Positions 28,657 to 37,340 of a DNA stretch of 64,000 nucleotides are shown here, piece by piece. The notes below the pieces were generated by a model. That model saw nothing but the letters and a program-made list of their open reading frames with translations, was not told the DNA's origin and ran no database searches. Source of the stretch: Sphingobacterium lumbrici (GTDB taxonomy: Bacteria > Bacteroidota > Bacteroidia > Sphingobacteriales > Sphingobacteriaceae); assembly GCF_006476045.1 (NCBI RefSeq), contig NZ_SRZY01000023.1:478607-542606 (forward strand), in the 5' to 3' direction. Position 1 is the stretch's first letter, and every line of letters begins with the position of its first letter. The position numbers and the translations under genes were made by a program.

Positions 28657-29310
28657 ATGAAGTTTCACAAGGAGGGCTATACGAGCCTTGCAATTACTAT
28701 ATTATTCATATTCATCATAAATGCGGTAGCTGATTATTATGACGCATCTGCTTTGGTCAAATGGGTATTGTATATTTTTTCGGCCTTTCTTTTCATTACC
28801 ATAGTCCAATTTTTTAGGAGCCCGAGGAAAAACATTTCTGTGGACGATCATATCATCCTGTGCCCGGCAGATGGCAAAGTCGTTGTCATCGAGGAAACGG
28901 AAGAGACTGAATATTTTAAAGATAAGCGGATCCAGGTATCCATCTTCATGTCACCGATCAATGTTCATGTGAACAGAAACCCCATTTCAGGCATCGTATC
29001 CTACTTCAAATACCATCCCGGCAAGTTTTTAGTTGCTTGGCATCCCAAGTCTTCTACCGATAACGAGCGTACAACAGTGGTCGTAAAGCATCAAAATAAT
29101 ACCGAGGTATTATTCCGTCAGATTGCAGGTGCCCTGGCCCGACGGATTGTGTGGTATGTAAAAGAAGGCGATACAGTGACACAAGGAAATGAGTTTGGTT
29201 TTATCAAATTTGGTTCCCGTGTAGATATTTTTTTGCCGCTAGGCACCCAGATTGATGTCAACATAAATGACAAGGTCGTCGGCGGAAAAACGATAATTGC
29301 TAGATTTTAA
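28657..29310 (+). CDS. psd: phosphatidylserine decarboxylase (short, soluble-proenzyme type)
   Basis: The enzyme makes phosphatidylethanolamine from phosphatidylserine. The 217-residue length fits the short PSD/archaetidylserine-decarboxylase class. It has membrane-binding segments near the N-terminus (about 10-50) and conserved blocks CPADGKVVVIEE, ISIFMSPINVHVNRNPI-like sequence (QVSIFMSPINVHVNRNP) and GALARRIV. The self-cleavage site is at FIKFGSRVD, where Gly-Ser gives the pyruvoyl group on the small subunit. All key parts are present. It is followed 48 bp later by the histidine kinase gene in the same direction. Confidence 0.95.
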   Translation: MKFHKEGYTSLAITILFIFIINAVADYYDASALVKWVLYIFSAFLFITIVQFFRSPRKNISVDDHIILCPADGKVVVIEETEETEYFKDKRIQVSIFMSPINVHVNRNPISGIVSYFKYHPGKFLVAWHPKSSTDNERTTVVVKHQNNTEVLFRQIAGALARRIVWYVKEGDTVTQGNEFGFIKFGSRVDIFLPLGTQIDVNINDKVVGGKTIIARF

Positions 29311-29358
29311 TATCGGTTTGTGGCCATTGATGTTACTACTTAAACATGAAGGTTTTTT

Positions 29359-30393
29359 ATGAACTTTAGGGCATTAATCATCAGCCTATCTCTCATATTT
29401 GCGGGGTCGCTGGCTTTTATAAGTCTGTTTTATGAAAATAACTGGGCGCATTTTGTGCTCATATTTTTCGTTACACTTGTAGTGAGCTACATCGCGCTGG
29501 ATAATATTTTTCAGACCTACATTAACAAGAGGATTAGCAATATCTATAAATTAATAAATAACCTGAAACTGGGTAAAGACATCCAGAATGTATTGGCGCA
29601 ACATTCCAGCGATGATCCGATTAAAGATGCGGAACAAAAAGTACGCGATTGGGCGACACAGAAAGTATCAGAAATTGATAAGCTCAAGGAGCAGGAAAAG
29701 TTTCGGAGAGAATTTTTATCCAATATTTCGCACGAATTCAAAACACCCCTATTTGCTATCCAGGGGTATATCGAGACCATGCAGGATGGTATGATAGAAG
29801 AAGACCCCGAGATGGCATTAATCTTTCTGGATAAAGCAGCTAAAAATATTGATCGTCTAACCTACCTCATCAATGATCTGGATGAAATCTCCAAATTAGA
29901 ATCGGGGAAAATCTCCTTAAATATTCAAAAGTTTGATCTTGCTGCACTTATTATCGAGACCACAGAACAACTAATTGATAAAGCAAAAAAGAACAACATT
30001 AGTCTCATTACCAATTTAAAAAACAATAGCACCATTTTTGTCAAAGCGGATCGTCTAAAAATACAGCAGGTATTGATCAATCTCATCGATAATTCCTTGA
30101 AATATGGCAAAATGAATGGAAAAACCACGATCAGTGTATTTCCTCTTATCGATCAGATTCTGGTAGAAGTGACCGACAATGGCTATGGAATCGAAGAAAA
30201 AAACCTATCCCGTGTTTTTGAACGGTTCTACCGTACGGATAAAAGTCGATCCAGAGATATCGGAGGGTCCGGACTAGGGCTTTCCATTGTTAAACATATA
30301 TTAGAGGCCCATCAACAAACTGTGAATGTGAGAAGTACAGAAGGGGTCGGTACCACTTTTGGGTTTACTTTAGCAAAGAGTAAAACAAACTAG
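29359..30393 (+). CDS. sensor histidine kinase, PhoR-like
   Basis: A 344-residue membrane kinase. Two N-terminal helices (about 5-26 and 31-51) enclose a very short periplasmic loop. A HAMP-like linker and short coiled coil follow (about 55-110), then the phospho-acceptor box FLSNISHEFKTPLFAIQGYIE (His near 123). The ATPase domain shows the N box (INLIDNSLKYG), G1 (VTDNGYGI), F box (FERFYR) and G2 (GGSGLGLSIVKH). With almost no periplasmic sensor it resembles PhoR, and it lies directly upstream of the DUF47/PhoU-like and Pit genes. No response regulator gene is next to it in the window. Its phosphate role is inferred from context. Confidence 0.85.
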   Translation: MNFRALIISLSLIFAGSLAFISLFYENNWAHFVLIFFVTLVVSYIALDNIFQTYINKRISNIYKLINNLKLGKDIQNVLAQHSSDDPIKDAEQKVRDWATQKVSEIDKLKEQEKFRREFLSNISHEFKTPLFAIQGYIETMQDGMIEEDPEMALIFLDKAAKNIDRLTYLINDLDEISKLESGKISLNIQKFDLAALIIETTEQLIDKAKKNNISLITNLKNNSTIFVKADRLKIQQVLINLIDNSLKYGKMNGKTTISVFPLIDQILVEVTDNGYGIEEKNLSRVFERFYRTDKSRSRDIGGSGLGLSIVKHILEAHQQTVNVRSTEGVGTTFGFTLAKSKTN

Positions 30394-30410
30394 ACATTAA
30401 ACCTGTTAAA

Positions 30411-30432
30411 CTTAACATTAACTTAACATTAA
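30411..30432 (+). promoter_or_regulatory. candidate Pho box: perfect 11-bp tandem repeat
   Basis: CTTAACATTAA occurs twice in direct tandem (30411-30421 and 30422-30432), which places TTAACA hexamers 11 bp apart with 5-bp spacers. This is the geometry of Pho boxes: TTAACA-type repeats for PhoP in Bacillus and 11-bp direct repeats for PhoB in enterics. It ends 5 bp before a minus-7 element and precedes phosphate-transport genes. Confidence 0.6.
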
Positions 30433-30437
30433 GGTTA

Positions 30438-30445
30438 TACTTTTG
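30438..30445 (+). promoter_or_regulatory. minus-7 promoter element for the DUF47-Pit operon
   Basis: TACTTTTG matches TAnnTTTG and ends 17 nt before the ATG at 30463. The minus-33 position is occupied by the 11-bp tandem repeat instead of a TTG, as in activator-dependent Pho promoters. Confidence 0.55.
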
Positions 30446-30462
30446 TAGCAAATTTTATCATT

Positions 30463-31110
30463 ATGTCTTTAAATAGCATTTTTCAGTATTTTGTCCCGAA
30501 GGACAAAAAATTCTTCCCCTTATTTGAACAGGCCGGAGCCAATTTGATCGAGATGGCGAAGTTGTTGAAAGAAAGTGTCAACAGCACAAACCTAGAGATC
30601 AGAAAAGAAATATCTAAAAAATTAGAAGACCTTGAACATACCGGTGATAACATTACCCACCAGATCCACTTAGAATTAGGTAAAAATTTTATCACTCCTT
30701 TTGATCGCGAAGATATTCATGCTTTAGCCAGTTCATTGGATGATGTTGCAGATTTTATCCACGGTGCTTCGAATAGGATGGAGTTGTACAAAGTAGAGAA
30801 ACCAAGTCAAGCCATGATTGAAATATCAGATTTGATATTGGAAGCTACAGAACATGTTGCTACGGCATTATACGAACTGAAAGATCTTAAAAACATTCGC
30901 AACATTACAGATTCTTGCGTACGTATTAATAGTGTAGAAAATAAAGCAGACTATATTTTTGACAAGGCCGTAGCTGATCTTTTTGAATACGAGAAAGATG
31001 CGATTACACTTATCAAATATAAAGAGGTGTTGTCGGCGATGGAAGATGCTACGGATAAATGTGAGGATGTGGCTAATGTATTAGAAAGCATTTTGGTTAA
31101 AAATGCATAA
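30463..31110 (+). CDS. DUF47 family (PhoU-like) phosphate-transport regulator
   Basis: A 215-residue all-helical protein of the DUF47/TIGR00153 family, distantly related to PhoU. Visible blocks are FPLFEQAGANLIEMAKLL near the N-terminus, DLEHTGDNITHQIHLEL, and FITPFDREDIHALASSLDDVADFI, whose acidic E/DxxxD motifs bind metal clusters in PhoU proteins. The C-terminal DATDKCEDVANVLESILV matches the end of the family. It precedes the Pit transporter by 34 bp, the usual arrangement, and probably controls Pit activity or traffic at the membrane. A candidate Pho box and promoter lie immediately upstream. Confidence 0.93.
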   Translation: MSLNSIFQYFVPKDKKFFPLFEQAGANLIEMAKLLKESVNSTNLEIRKEISKKLEDLEHTGDNITHQIHLELGKNFITPFDREDIHALASSLDDVADFIHGASNRMELYKVEKPSQAMIEISDLILEATEHVATALYELKDLKNIRNITDSCVRINSVENKADYIFDKAVADLFEYEKDAITLIKYKEVLSAMEDATDKCEDVANVLESILVKNA

Positions 31111-31144
31111 CACCATTTTTAACAATATTAAAGCATAATATATT

Positions 31145-32155
31145 ATGATCACAACATTATTAGTTGTCGTTATCGTGTTGGCTATCGCATTTGATTACAT
31201 TAATGGTTTTCACGATGCAGCCAATTCTATTGCGACGGTGGTTTCGACTAAAGTACTTACGCCATTTATGGCTGTTCTTTGGGCAGCATTATTCAATTTT
31301 GCCGCTTATTTTTATTTTACCGACCACAAGGTGGCCAATACAATCGCTAAGACTGTCCTCGAACAATACATCACGTTGGAGGTCATCTTTGCGGGTCTTG
31401 TAGCCGCCATTTCATGGAATCTATTTACCTGGTATTATGGTATTCCATCCAGCTCATCACATACCTTAATTGGAGGATTTGCAGGATCGGGTATGGCTTA
31501 TGCCTTAATTCTGGGAGCAAATCCACTTGAAGCAATTAATATCAGTGCAACATTAAAAATTATCTCGTTTATCGTCCTTGCACCAGTAATCGGAATGACG
31601 ATATCGATCATCATTACATTAATTATCATCAATCTGGCTAAAAAATCCCGACCCTCTGTTGCAGAGAAATGGTTTAAAATTGGTCAGCTCATCTCATCTG
31701 CTGCTTTAAGTTTTGCACATGGAGGAAACGATGCACAGAAAGTAATGGGTATTATCGCTACGGCTTTAATCGCACAACAGGTTATACCCGATTTTGAATC
31801 CATGCCCGCTTGGGTACCTTTATCCTGTTATGTCGCTATTGCCGCAGGTACGATGAGTGGGGGTTGGAAAATCGTAAAAACCATGGGCACCAAAATTACG
31901 AAAGTAACCCCATTAGAAGGTGTGAGTGCTGAGACAGCAGGTGCCATTACGTTGGGGATCACCGAACACTTTGGTATACCGGCATCTACGACACATACGA
32001 TTACAGGTTCGATTATAGGGGTAGGTGTTGTGAAGCGTGTATCAGCAGTACGTTGGGGTGTTACGATAAGCCTGTTGTGGGCTTGGGTTCTTACTATTCC
32101 GGTTAGTGCGGTATTAGGCGGTATCACTTTAGCTATCATTCACTACATTTTATAA
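31145..32155 (+). CDS. pit: inorganic phosphate transporter, Pit family
   Basis: A low-affinity phosphate (metal-phosphate) symporter of the inner membrane, 336 residues with about ten membrane helices. The two signature repeats of the family are present in inverted halves: FDYINGFHDAANSIATVVSTKVL near the N-terminus and SFAHGGNDAQKVMGII near residue 190. The half-repeat motifs GIPSSSSHTLIGG and GIPASTTHTITGSIIGVG follow each. It is encoded 34 bp after its DUF47 partner, so both should be phosphate-regulated together. The gene is complete. Confidence 0.96.
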   Translation: MITTLLVVVIVLAIAFDYINGFHDAANSIATVVSTKVLTPFMAVLWAALFNFAAYFYFTDHKVANTIAKTVLEQYITLEVIFAGLVAAISWNLFTWYYGIPSSSSHTLIGGFAGSGMAYALILGANPLEAINISATLKIISFIVLAPVIGMTISIIITLIIINLAKKSRPSVAEKWFKIGQLISSAALSFAHGGNDAQKVMGIIATALIAQQVIPDFESMPAWVPLSCYVAIAAGTMSGGWKIVKTMGTKITKVTPLEGVSAETAGAITLGITEHFGIPASTTHTITGSIIGVGVVKRVSAVRWGVTISLLWAWVLTIPVSAVLGGITLAIIHYIL

Positions 32156-32386
32156 GCTATAATTTGTAGCTATTGTACTATGTCGGCTATGAATTATTGC
32201 CTTTCAATGAAAAAGAGCTGAAAAAAATTTGTATGATATCATTGTAATCAGTAATTTTAGCCAAAATTTTGGTATTAAACACCTTAGTATAACAATATGG
32301 CGTCATTATTATTTTTGGCATCGTTATTGTTAAGTTATGTTAAATTGAGAACAATTAAAATTTTAATAACCTTTAAACAAAAGAGT

Positions 32387-33772
32387 ATGAACTATTCTAC
32401 AATTAAAAAAACAGCTGTTGCAGCATCTTTAGTAGCCGCTTTAGGCTTTGCAGAGACTGCACAAGCTCAAACTCCTACTGTATTTGGTGGCAGATCACAA
32501 TACAGAACTTGGTCAATCGGTCTTCAAGGTGGTATCACTACCCCTAACGCGCTTATTGGCGGCAACAATGCTTTTGGCAATAAAGTTGGTTACTTTCAAA
32601 ACAAAGTAGGCGAATATTATGGAATCACTATCCGTAAACAATTCTCTCATTCATTCGGTATCGAAGTGGAAGGTAACCGTGGTCACATAAAGACGTATAA
32701 CCACGATTTATCTAGTGCTACAGAAGGTCCATTTGCAGCTCGTTCAGCAAAAACAGAAGTTAACTGGGCAGGTAGTTTAAACGGAGTATTCCAATTGGGA
32801 ACAATTGACTTCTTAAGAAGAGAAAATGCCGTTAACTTCTACGCTAAATTAGGATTGGGAGCTATGGCTTACAACCCTGTTCAATATGCAAACAATGACT
32901 TTACGTCTGTAGTTTTCGACAACAAAGGTAACTGGGGTGACGAAATCTTAGGCGATCGTGATGCAGTTGGAGATCGTAACTTCCGCTTAACAGCGTATGT
33001 ACCCGTAGGTGTAGGTGCAAAGTTCAAATTATCTGAAGTAGTTGCCCTTAATTTAGGCTACACGATGAACTTCACTGACGATGCCTTATTATATGGCCCT
33101 AAAGGAGGATCTCACACATCAAAAAAAGACAGGTTTGCTAACGTATACGGTGGTTTAGAATTCACTTTAGGATCACGCGATAAAGAAAACTTAACATTCA
33201 CAAACCCGGTAGCTACATTATATGATGAATTAAAAGATCCATCATTACGTAATGAAGTTGAAGCATTAAAACAACGTGTTTCTACATTAGAAGGTACTGT
33301 TGATCAATTAGGTAAAGATTCTGATGGTGACGGTGTATCTGATAAATTTGACAAATGTCCTAACACTCCTGCAGGTACTGTAGTTGATGGTTCAGGATGC
33401 CCTATCAAATTCCCAGAGCCGGTAGTACAAAAAGAAGCTACACAAAATGCTTACTACGCTCCGATTCAATTCGAATTTGATAGCTCAGTATTAAAAACTG
33501 AATCGTATTCAACTTTAGATAAATTAGCTAAAGAATTACGTGATGCTAATTCATCTGTTACGTTAGATGGTTACGCTTCTGCAGAAGGTACTGAAGAATA
33601 CAACTTAAACTTATCTAAAGACCGTGCTAACGCAGTAAAACAATACTTAGTTAACGCAGGTGTAGCTGCTTCACGCATCAACGCTAACGGTTACGGAGAA
33701 GCTAATCCAATTGCATCTAATGCAACTGAAGAAGGTCGTGTTCAAAACCGTCGTGTTGAAATCAAAAAATAA
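32387..33772 (+). CDS. OmpA family outer membrane porin with peptidoglycan-binding domain
   Basis: A 461-residue protein from the ATG at 32387, which gives a clean signal peptide (KTAVAASLVAALGFAETAQA); the frame upstream is not coding. An eight-stranded beta-barrel (about 30-270) is followed by a coiled linker (RNEVEALKQRVSTLEGTVDQL), a calcium-binding thrombospondin type-3 motif (DSDGDGVSDKFDKCPNTPAG) and a C-terminal OmpA domain (about 345-460), with DGYASAEGTEEYNLNLSKDRA and GYGEANPIASNATEEGRVQNRRVEI. Codons are strongly skewed to a small set (TTA, GCT, AAC, GGT) unlike the neighbours, which points to very high expression. A terminator follows. Confidence 0.93.
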   Translation: MNYSTIKKTAVAASLVAALGFAETAQAQTPTVFGGRSQYRTWSIGLQGGITTPNALIGGNNAFGNKVGYFQNKVGEYYGITIRKQFSHSFGIEVEGNRGHIKTYNHDLSSATEGPFAARSAKTEVNWAGSLNGVFQLGTIDFLRRENAVNFYAKLGLGAMAYNPVQYANNDFTSVVFDNKGNWGDEILGDRDAVGDRNFRLTAYVPVGVGAKFKLSEVVALNLGYTMNFTDDALLYGPKGGSHTSKKDRFANVYGGLEFTLGSRDKENLTFTNPVATLYDELKDPSLRNEVEALKQRVSTLEGTVDQLGKDSDGDGVSDKFDKCPNTPAGTVVDGSGCPIKFPEPVVQKEATQNAYYAPIQFEFDSSVLKTESYSTLDKLAKELRDANSSVTLDGYASAEGTEEYNLNLSKDRANAVKQYLVNAGVAASRINANGYGEANPIASNATEEGRVQNRRVEIKK

Positions 33773-33805
33773 TATTACTTTATACAAGTAATATTAACAT
33801 AAGAA

Positions 33806-33835
33806 AGCCGTTACTCGTTGAGTAGCGGCTTTTTT
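33806..33835 (+). terminator. rho-independent terminator after the OmpA gene
   Basis: AGCCGTTACTC pairs with GAGTAGCGGCT across a 3-nt loop, with one G-U pair, and is followed by six T. It lies 33 bp after the OmpA stop. Confidence 0.85.
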
Positions 33836-33938
33836 CATATTAAACCTTTGTCTCTTATTACATTCCTATGTTAGGATGTGGAAAATAATTTGTAGTAACT
33901 TTACAGCGAAAAGTGTATTTTTCACTAAATAGTATAAT

Positions 33939-35348
33939 ATGGAAGAGGAATTTGAATTTGGATCACCGGAAGAACAGAAACAATCTGTAGACCGTTATGA
34001 AGAAATGATTCGTAATGATGACCAGTATTTTTTCGATTCGACCGCTTTTGAAGGGATTATTGAGTACTATATAGATAAAAATGACCCCATTAAGGCCTTA
34101 CAGGTTGTAGATTATGCTATTAACCAACACCCTTATGCCACTTCCTTTTTGCTCAAGAAAGCACAGCTCCTGGCTAGCATTCAGCAGTTTGATGCGGCTT
34201 TAGCATCACTCGAAAAAGCAGAACTTCTAGAACCTTCAGAAGGAGACATCCATCTGATCAAGGGATCCGTTCTAGCCTCTTTAGGAAGCTATAAGGAAGC
34301 CGAGGATGCCTTTTTGTACGCACTATCTTACGCCGAAAACAAAGAGGAGGTATATTACCAGCTCTCCGGTCTTTACCAGATACAGGGCGATTACAACAAG
34401 GCAATTACTTTTTTAAAAAAGAGTCTGGAGATGAACATGGAAAACCAAGATGCACTATATGAATTAGCGTTCTGTTATGACATTCTGGACAAACAAGAAG
34501 AAAGTATCCTGTTCTATTCACAATATATCGACAATGAACCCTACTCCTACGCGGCCTGGTATAATCTCGGAAACGCCTATCATAAGCTAACCCGCTTTGA
34601 AGAAGCGATCGATGCTTATGATTACGCGATATTAATTAAGGAAAATTTTGCTTCGGCATACTTTAACAAAGGTAATGCACTGGTAAATCTAGATAAATAT
34701 TCAGAAGCCATCCTTGTCTATAAGCAGACTTTTGAATATGAACCACCCAATGCTGACACGTATTGTGCGATGGGCGAATGTTACGAAAAACTGGAGCAAA
34801 TGGATACCGCTCGTGATTATTATAAAAAAGCAGTAAAGTTAGATAACACGATGGCAGATGCCTGGTTTGGAATAGGTGTCACACTTGATTTCGAAGAACG
34901 CTATTTTGAATCGCTGCACTTCTATAAAAAAGCTTTGGAAATAGACGATGAAAATCCCGATTATTGGTTTGCAATAGCCGATGCACGATACAAATTAGGA
35001 CAGATTGAGGAGTCTGAAACAGCCTATGGCAAAGTGGTAGAATTAAACCCCACCGATATAGAGGCTTGGCTCGATTTTTCTTCCATTTACTTCGAACAGA
35101 AAAAATATGAGGAAGCGATAGAGACCATGTCGGAGGCCATAAAATGCAATCCCGAGTCAGCAGAGTTATATTATAGACTGGTGGCTTATCTCTTTGCCAA
35201 TGGTCAATATAACGATGCCCTTAATTTCCTGGAGTTAGGCTTAGCCATATCACCCGACAAGCATTACATCCTATTCGATTACCTCCCTCAGTTACAGGGT
35301 AATCAAATAATTGTCGACATCATCAAAAAATATTCATCCGATAAATGA
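33939..35348 (+). CDS. tetratricopeptide-repeat protein
   Basis: A 469-residue cytoplasmic protein, with no signal peptide, made almost wholly of TPR units (about ten, from residue 55 to 450). Examples are YAAWYNLGNAYHKLTRFEEAI, ASAYFNKGNALVNLDKYSEAI and ADAWFGIGVTLDFEERYFESL. The first 45 residues are acidic and include the EEEFEFGSPEEQ start. TPR proteins serve as protein-binding scaffolds; no partner is named by the sequence. Its stop overlaps the aroE start as ATGA, so the two are translationally coupled, an arrangement often conserved in Sphingobacteriales. Confidence 0.92.
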   Translation: MEEEFEFGSPEEQKQSVDRYEEMIRNDDQYFFDSTAFEGIIEYYIDKNDPIKALQVVDYAINQHPYATSFLLKKAQLLASIQQFDAALASLEKAELLEPSEGDIHLIKGSVLASLGSYKEAEDAFLYALSYAENKEEVYYQLSGLYQIQGDYNKAITFLKKSLEMNMENQDALYELAFCYDILDKQEESILFYSQYIDNEPYSYAAWYNLGNAYHKLTRFEEAIDAYDYAILIKENFASAYFNKGNALVNLDKYSEAILVYKQTFEYEPPNADTYCAMGECYEKLEQMDTARDYYKKAVKLDNTMADAWFGIGVTLDFEERYFESLHFYKKALEIDDENPDYWFAIADARYKLGQIEESETAYGKVVELNPTDIEAWLDFSSIYFEQKKYEEAIETMSEAIKCNPESAELYYRLVAYLFANGQYNDALNFLELGLAISPDKHYILFDYLPQLQGNQIIVDIIKKYSSDK

Positions 35349-36094
35349 AGAAACTTGGTTTGATTGGATATCCACTGGGACATTCCTTTTCTAAAAAATA
35401 TTATCTCCAAAAATTTGAAAACGAACATATTGAAGATATAAATTACGATCTATATGCCATAGAAGATATTCAGGACTTCCAACATCTGTACCTTCATGAT
35501 ATTGGCTTCTATGGCTTTAATGTCACTATTCCCCATAAATTGAACGTAATGCAGTTTATCAATGAACTTTCAGCCGAAGCGCAGGAAATCAACGCCGTCA
35601 ATTGCATTAAAATTAAGAGAGACGGAGACAACATTTATCTAAAAGGCTTTAATACCGATGCATTCGGATTCGAAGAATCCCTTAAACCACTGCTAAAGCC
35701 CATACATCAGCAGGCACTTGTACTGGGCAATGGGGGCGCCGCAAAAGCCATAATATACACGTTAAAGAAACTAAACATTCCATACCACATCGTTAGCCGT
35801 ACCAAAGAAAATGGCGACCTGACCTACGAGGAGCTAAAACAACTTGATTTAAAGAACTATCAGATCATTATCAACTGTTCACCAGTCGGCACCTTCCCGC
35901 ACGTGCAGGATGCTCCTGATATCAACTACGAACAACTATCAACGGATCATCTATTGTACGATCTGATCTACAATCCGGAGGAGACACTTTTCCTGCAGAA
36001 AGGAAAAGAAAAAGGTGCCGTGATTAAGAATGGATATGAAATGTTGATTCTCCAGGCGGAAAAGAACTGGGAAATTTGGAACAATGAAGAATAA
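35345..36094 (+). CDS. aroE: shikimate dehydrogenase
   Basis: AroE reduces 3-dehydroshikimate to shikimate with NADPH, in aromatic amino acid synthesis. At 249 residues it is a short but complete member. It shows the N-terminal substrate motif LIGYPLGHSFSKKYY, FNVTIPHK with the catalytic Lys, NAVNCIK, and NTDAFGFEESL with the catalytic Asp. The Rossmann loop is VLGNGGAAKAIIY and the C-terminal block NGYEMLILQAEKNWEIW. It starts on the ATGA overlap with the TPR gene, and its end overlaps the first possible start of gldD. Confidence 0.96.
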   Translation: MKKLGLIGYPLGHSFSKKYYLQKFENEHIEDINYDLYAIEDIQDFQHLYLHDIGFYGFNVTIPHKLNVMQFINELSAEAQEINAVNCIKIKRDGDNIYLKGFNTDAFGFEESLKPLLKPIHQQALVLGNGGAAKAIIYTLKKLNIPYHIVSRTKENGDLTYEELKQLDLKNYQIIINCSPVGTFPHVQDAPDINYEQLSTDHLLYDLIYNPEETLFLQKGKEKGAVIKNGYEMLILQAEKNWEIWNNEE

Positions 36095-36671
36095 CATGCG
36101 GATAAGCGTTGCACCTCTTTTCATCCTGCTTGTACTTATCGGTTGCCAGCAGACATCGTACACCCCAAAACCCAGGGGCTTTTTTAAGATTGATTTTCCA
36201 GAAAGAGCCTATACGCAAGCCACGACAGGATGCCCGTTTGATATTGAGATACCACGCTACTCCCGGCTTGTGGCAGATCCTTCCCAAAATGCGCAGGACT
36301 GTTGGAAAAACCTGGATTTCCCACAATTCAATGCGCGTCTGCATCTCAGCTATTACCGCATCAGTGCATCGGCACCATTTGACTACCTCACCGAAGATGC
36401 CCGTACATTTGTATTTAAACACACCGCCAAAGCAACTTCCATTGATCAAAAGCGTATTCAGAACCCCGATCATAAGATCTACGGAATAGAGTATGCTATT
36501 CGCGGAAATACAGCTTCCAACTATCAATTCTACATCTCCGACAGTACCACACATTACCTAAGAGGAGCTTTGTACTTTAATGAAAAGCCACATCTAGATT
36601 CCATTCAGCCCGTTTTAGATTTTCTTAAAGAAGATATTCGCTATATGATTTCTACCATTAGGTGGAAATAA
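36084..36671 (+). CDS. gldD: gliding motility lipoprotein GldD
   Basis: GldD is a lipoprotein required for the gliding/type IX secretion machinery in Bacteroidota and is also kept by many non-gliding members. The 195-residue protein has a signal ending in the lipobox LIGC and is followed by the family hallmark PKPRGFFKIDFPERAY. Later conserved parts are the CPFDIEIPRYSR segment, DFPQFNARLHLSYY, and HLRGALYF-like sequence (HYLRGALYFNEKPHLDS). The start may be the ATG at 36084, inside aroE, or at 36096, 1 bp after the aroE stop; the second gives the more usual signal. No other gld gene is in the window. Confidence 0.93.
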   Translation: MKNNMRISVAPLFILLVLIGCQQTSYTPKPRGFFKIDFPERAYTQATTGCPFDIEIPRYSRLVADPSQNAQDCWKNLDFPQFNARLHLSYYRISASAPFDYLTEDARTFVFKHTAKATSIDQKRIQNPDHKIYGIEYAIRGNTASNYQFYISDSTTHYLRGALYFNEKPHLDSIQPVLDFLKEDIRYMISTIRWK

Positions 36672-36686
36672 TTCCCTAAATTTATC

Positions 36687-36694
36687 TAAGTTTG
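36687..36694 (+). promoter_or_regulatory. minus-7 element only 4 nt before a start codon
   Basis: TAAGTTTG matches TAnnTTTG and is separated by four bases from the ATG at 36699. If used, transcription would begin at or next to the start codon. The minus-33 match is poor. Confidence 0.4.
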
Positions 36695-36698
36695 AGGT

Positions 36699-37340
36699 AT
36701 GATAAAAATTGAAACTTTCGTCTTTAACCCTTATCAGGAGAATACGTATATACTACACGATGAACAGCAAAACTGTATTATCATCGATCCGGGTATGCAC
36801 AATCCTACGGAAGAGCAGAAAATCAAATCTTTTATCGAAGAGCACAAACTCTCTCCTATTTTGCTATTAAATACCCATTGCCACATAGACCATGTATTGG
36901 GCAACAGGTTTGTATTTGATGAGTGGGGGCTAAAACCTCAATTCCACGAAGGCGAAGTCCCCGTCTTGGTGGCCGTACAGAATTATGCCCCTCAGATGGG
37001 AATCCGGTACGAGGTTTCCCCGATTCCGGAGACATTTTTGACAGAACAGGATACGATACAACTGGGGAAACACGAATTGCAGATTATTTTTGCTCCGGGG
37101 CACTCCCCCGCACACCTATGCTTCTATTCAGCGGCATTCGGCTTTTTAATCGGCGGAGATGTTCTATTTAGAAATAGCATCGGACGTACCGATCTGCCGG
37201 GCGGAGATCACAATACACTCTTAAATAATATCGCTGCCAAGATCTACACGCTGCCTAACGATACCCTTATATACCCTGGCCATGGCCCGACCACTACTGT
37301 TGAATTTGAACGAAATACCAATCCATACATTAGAGGATGA
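36699..37340 (+). CDS. MBL-fold metallo-hydrolase (glyoxalase II-like)
   Basis: A 213-residue cytoplasmic metallo-beta-lactamase-fold hydrolase. It has FNPYQENTYIL at the N-terminus, the metal-binding motif NTHCHIDHVLG (HxHxDH), further ligands in APGHSPAHLCFY and GGDVLFRNSIGRTDLPGGD, and the final His in YPGHGPTTTVEFE. This pattern is that of the YcbL/glyoxalase-II-like subgroup, which hydrolyses thioesters such as S-lactoylglutathione analogues; the true substrate is not certain. It overlaps the downstream permease gene by ATGA. Confidence 0.93.
   Translation: MIKIETFVFNPYQENTYILHDEQQNCIIIDPGMHNPTEEQKIKSFIEEHKLSPILLLNTHCHIDHVLGNRFVFDEWGLKPQFHEGEVPVLVAVQNYAPQMGIRYEVSPIPETFLTEQDTIQLGKHELQIIFAPGHSPAHLCFYSAAFGFLIGGDVLFRNSIGRTDLPGGDHNTLLNNIAAKIYTLPNDTLIYPGHGPTTTVEFERNTNPYIRG

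Noticed and set aside
32297..32386. Upstream start for the OmpA-family protein
   Set aside because: It would place 30 extra residues ahead of a complete signal peptide; the ATG at 32387 begins the signal directly.
36024..36554. 176-codon minus-strand ORF
   Set aside because: Antisense to gldD and the end of aroE, which have clear family motifs; composition is that of a shadow frame.
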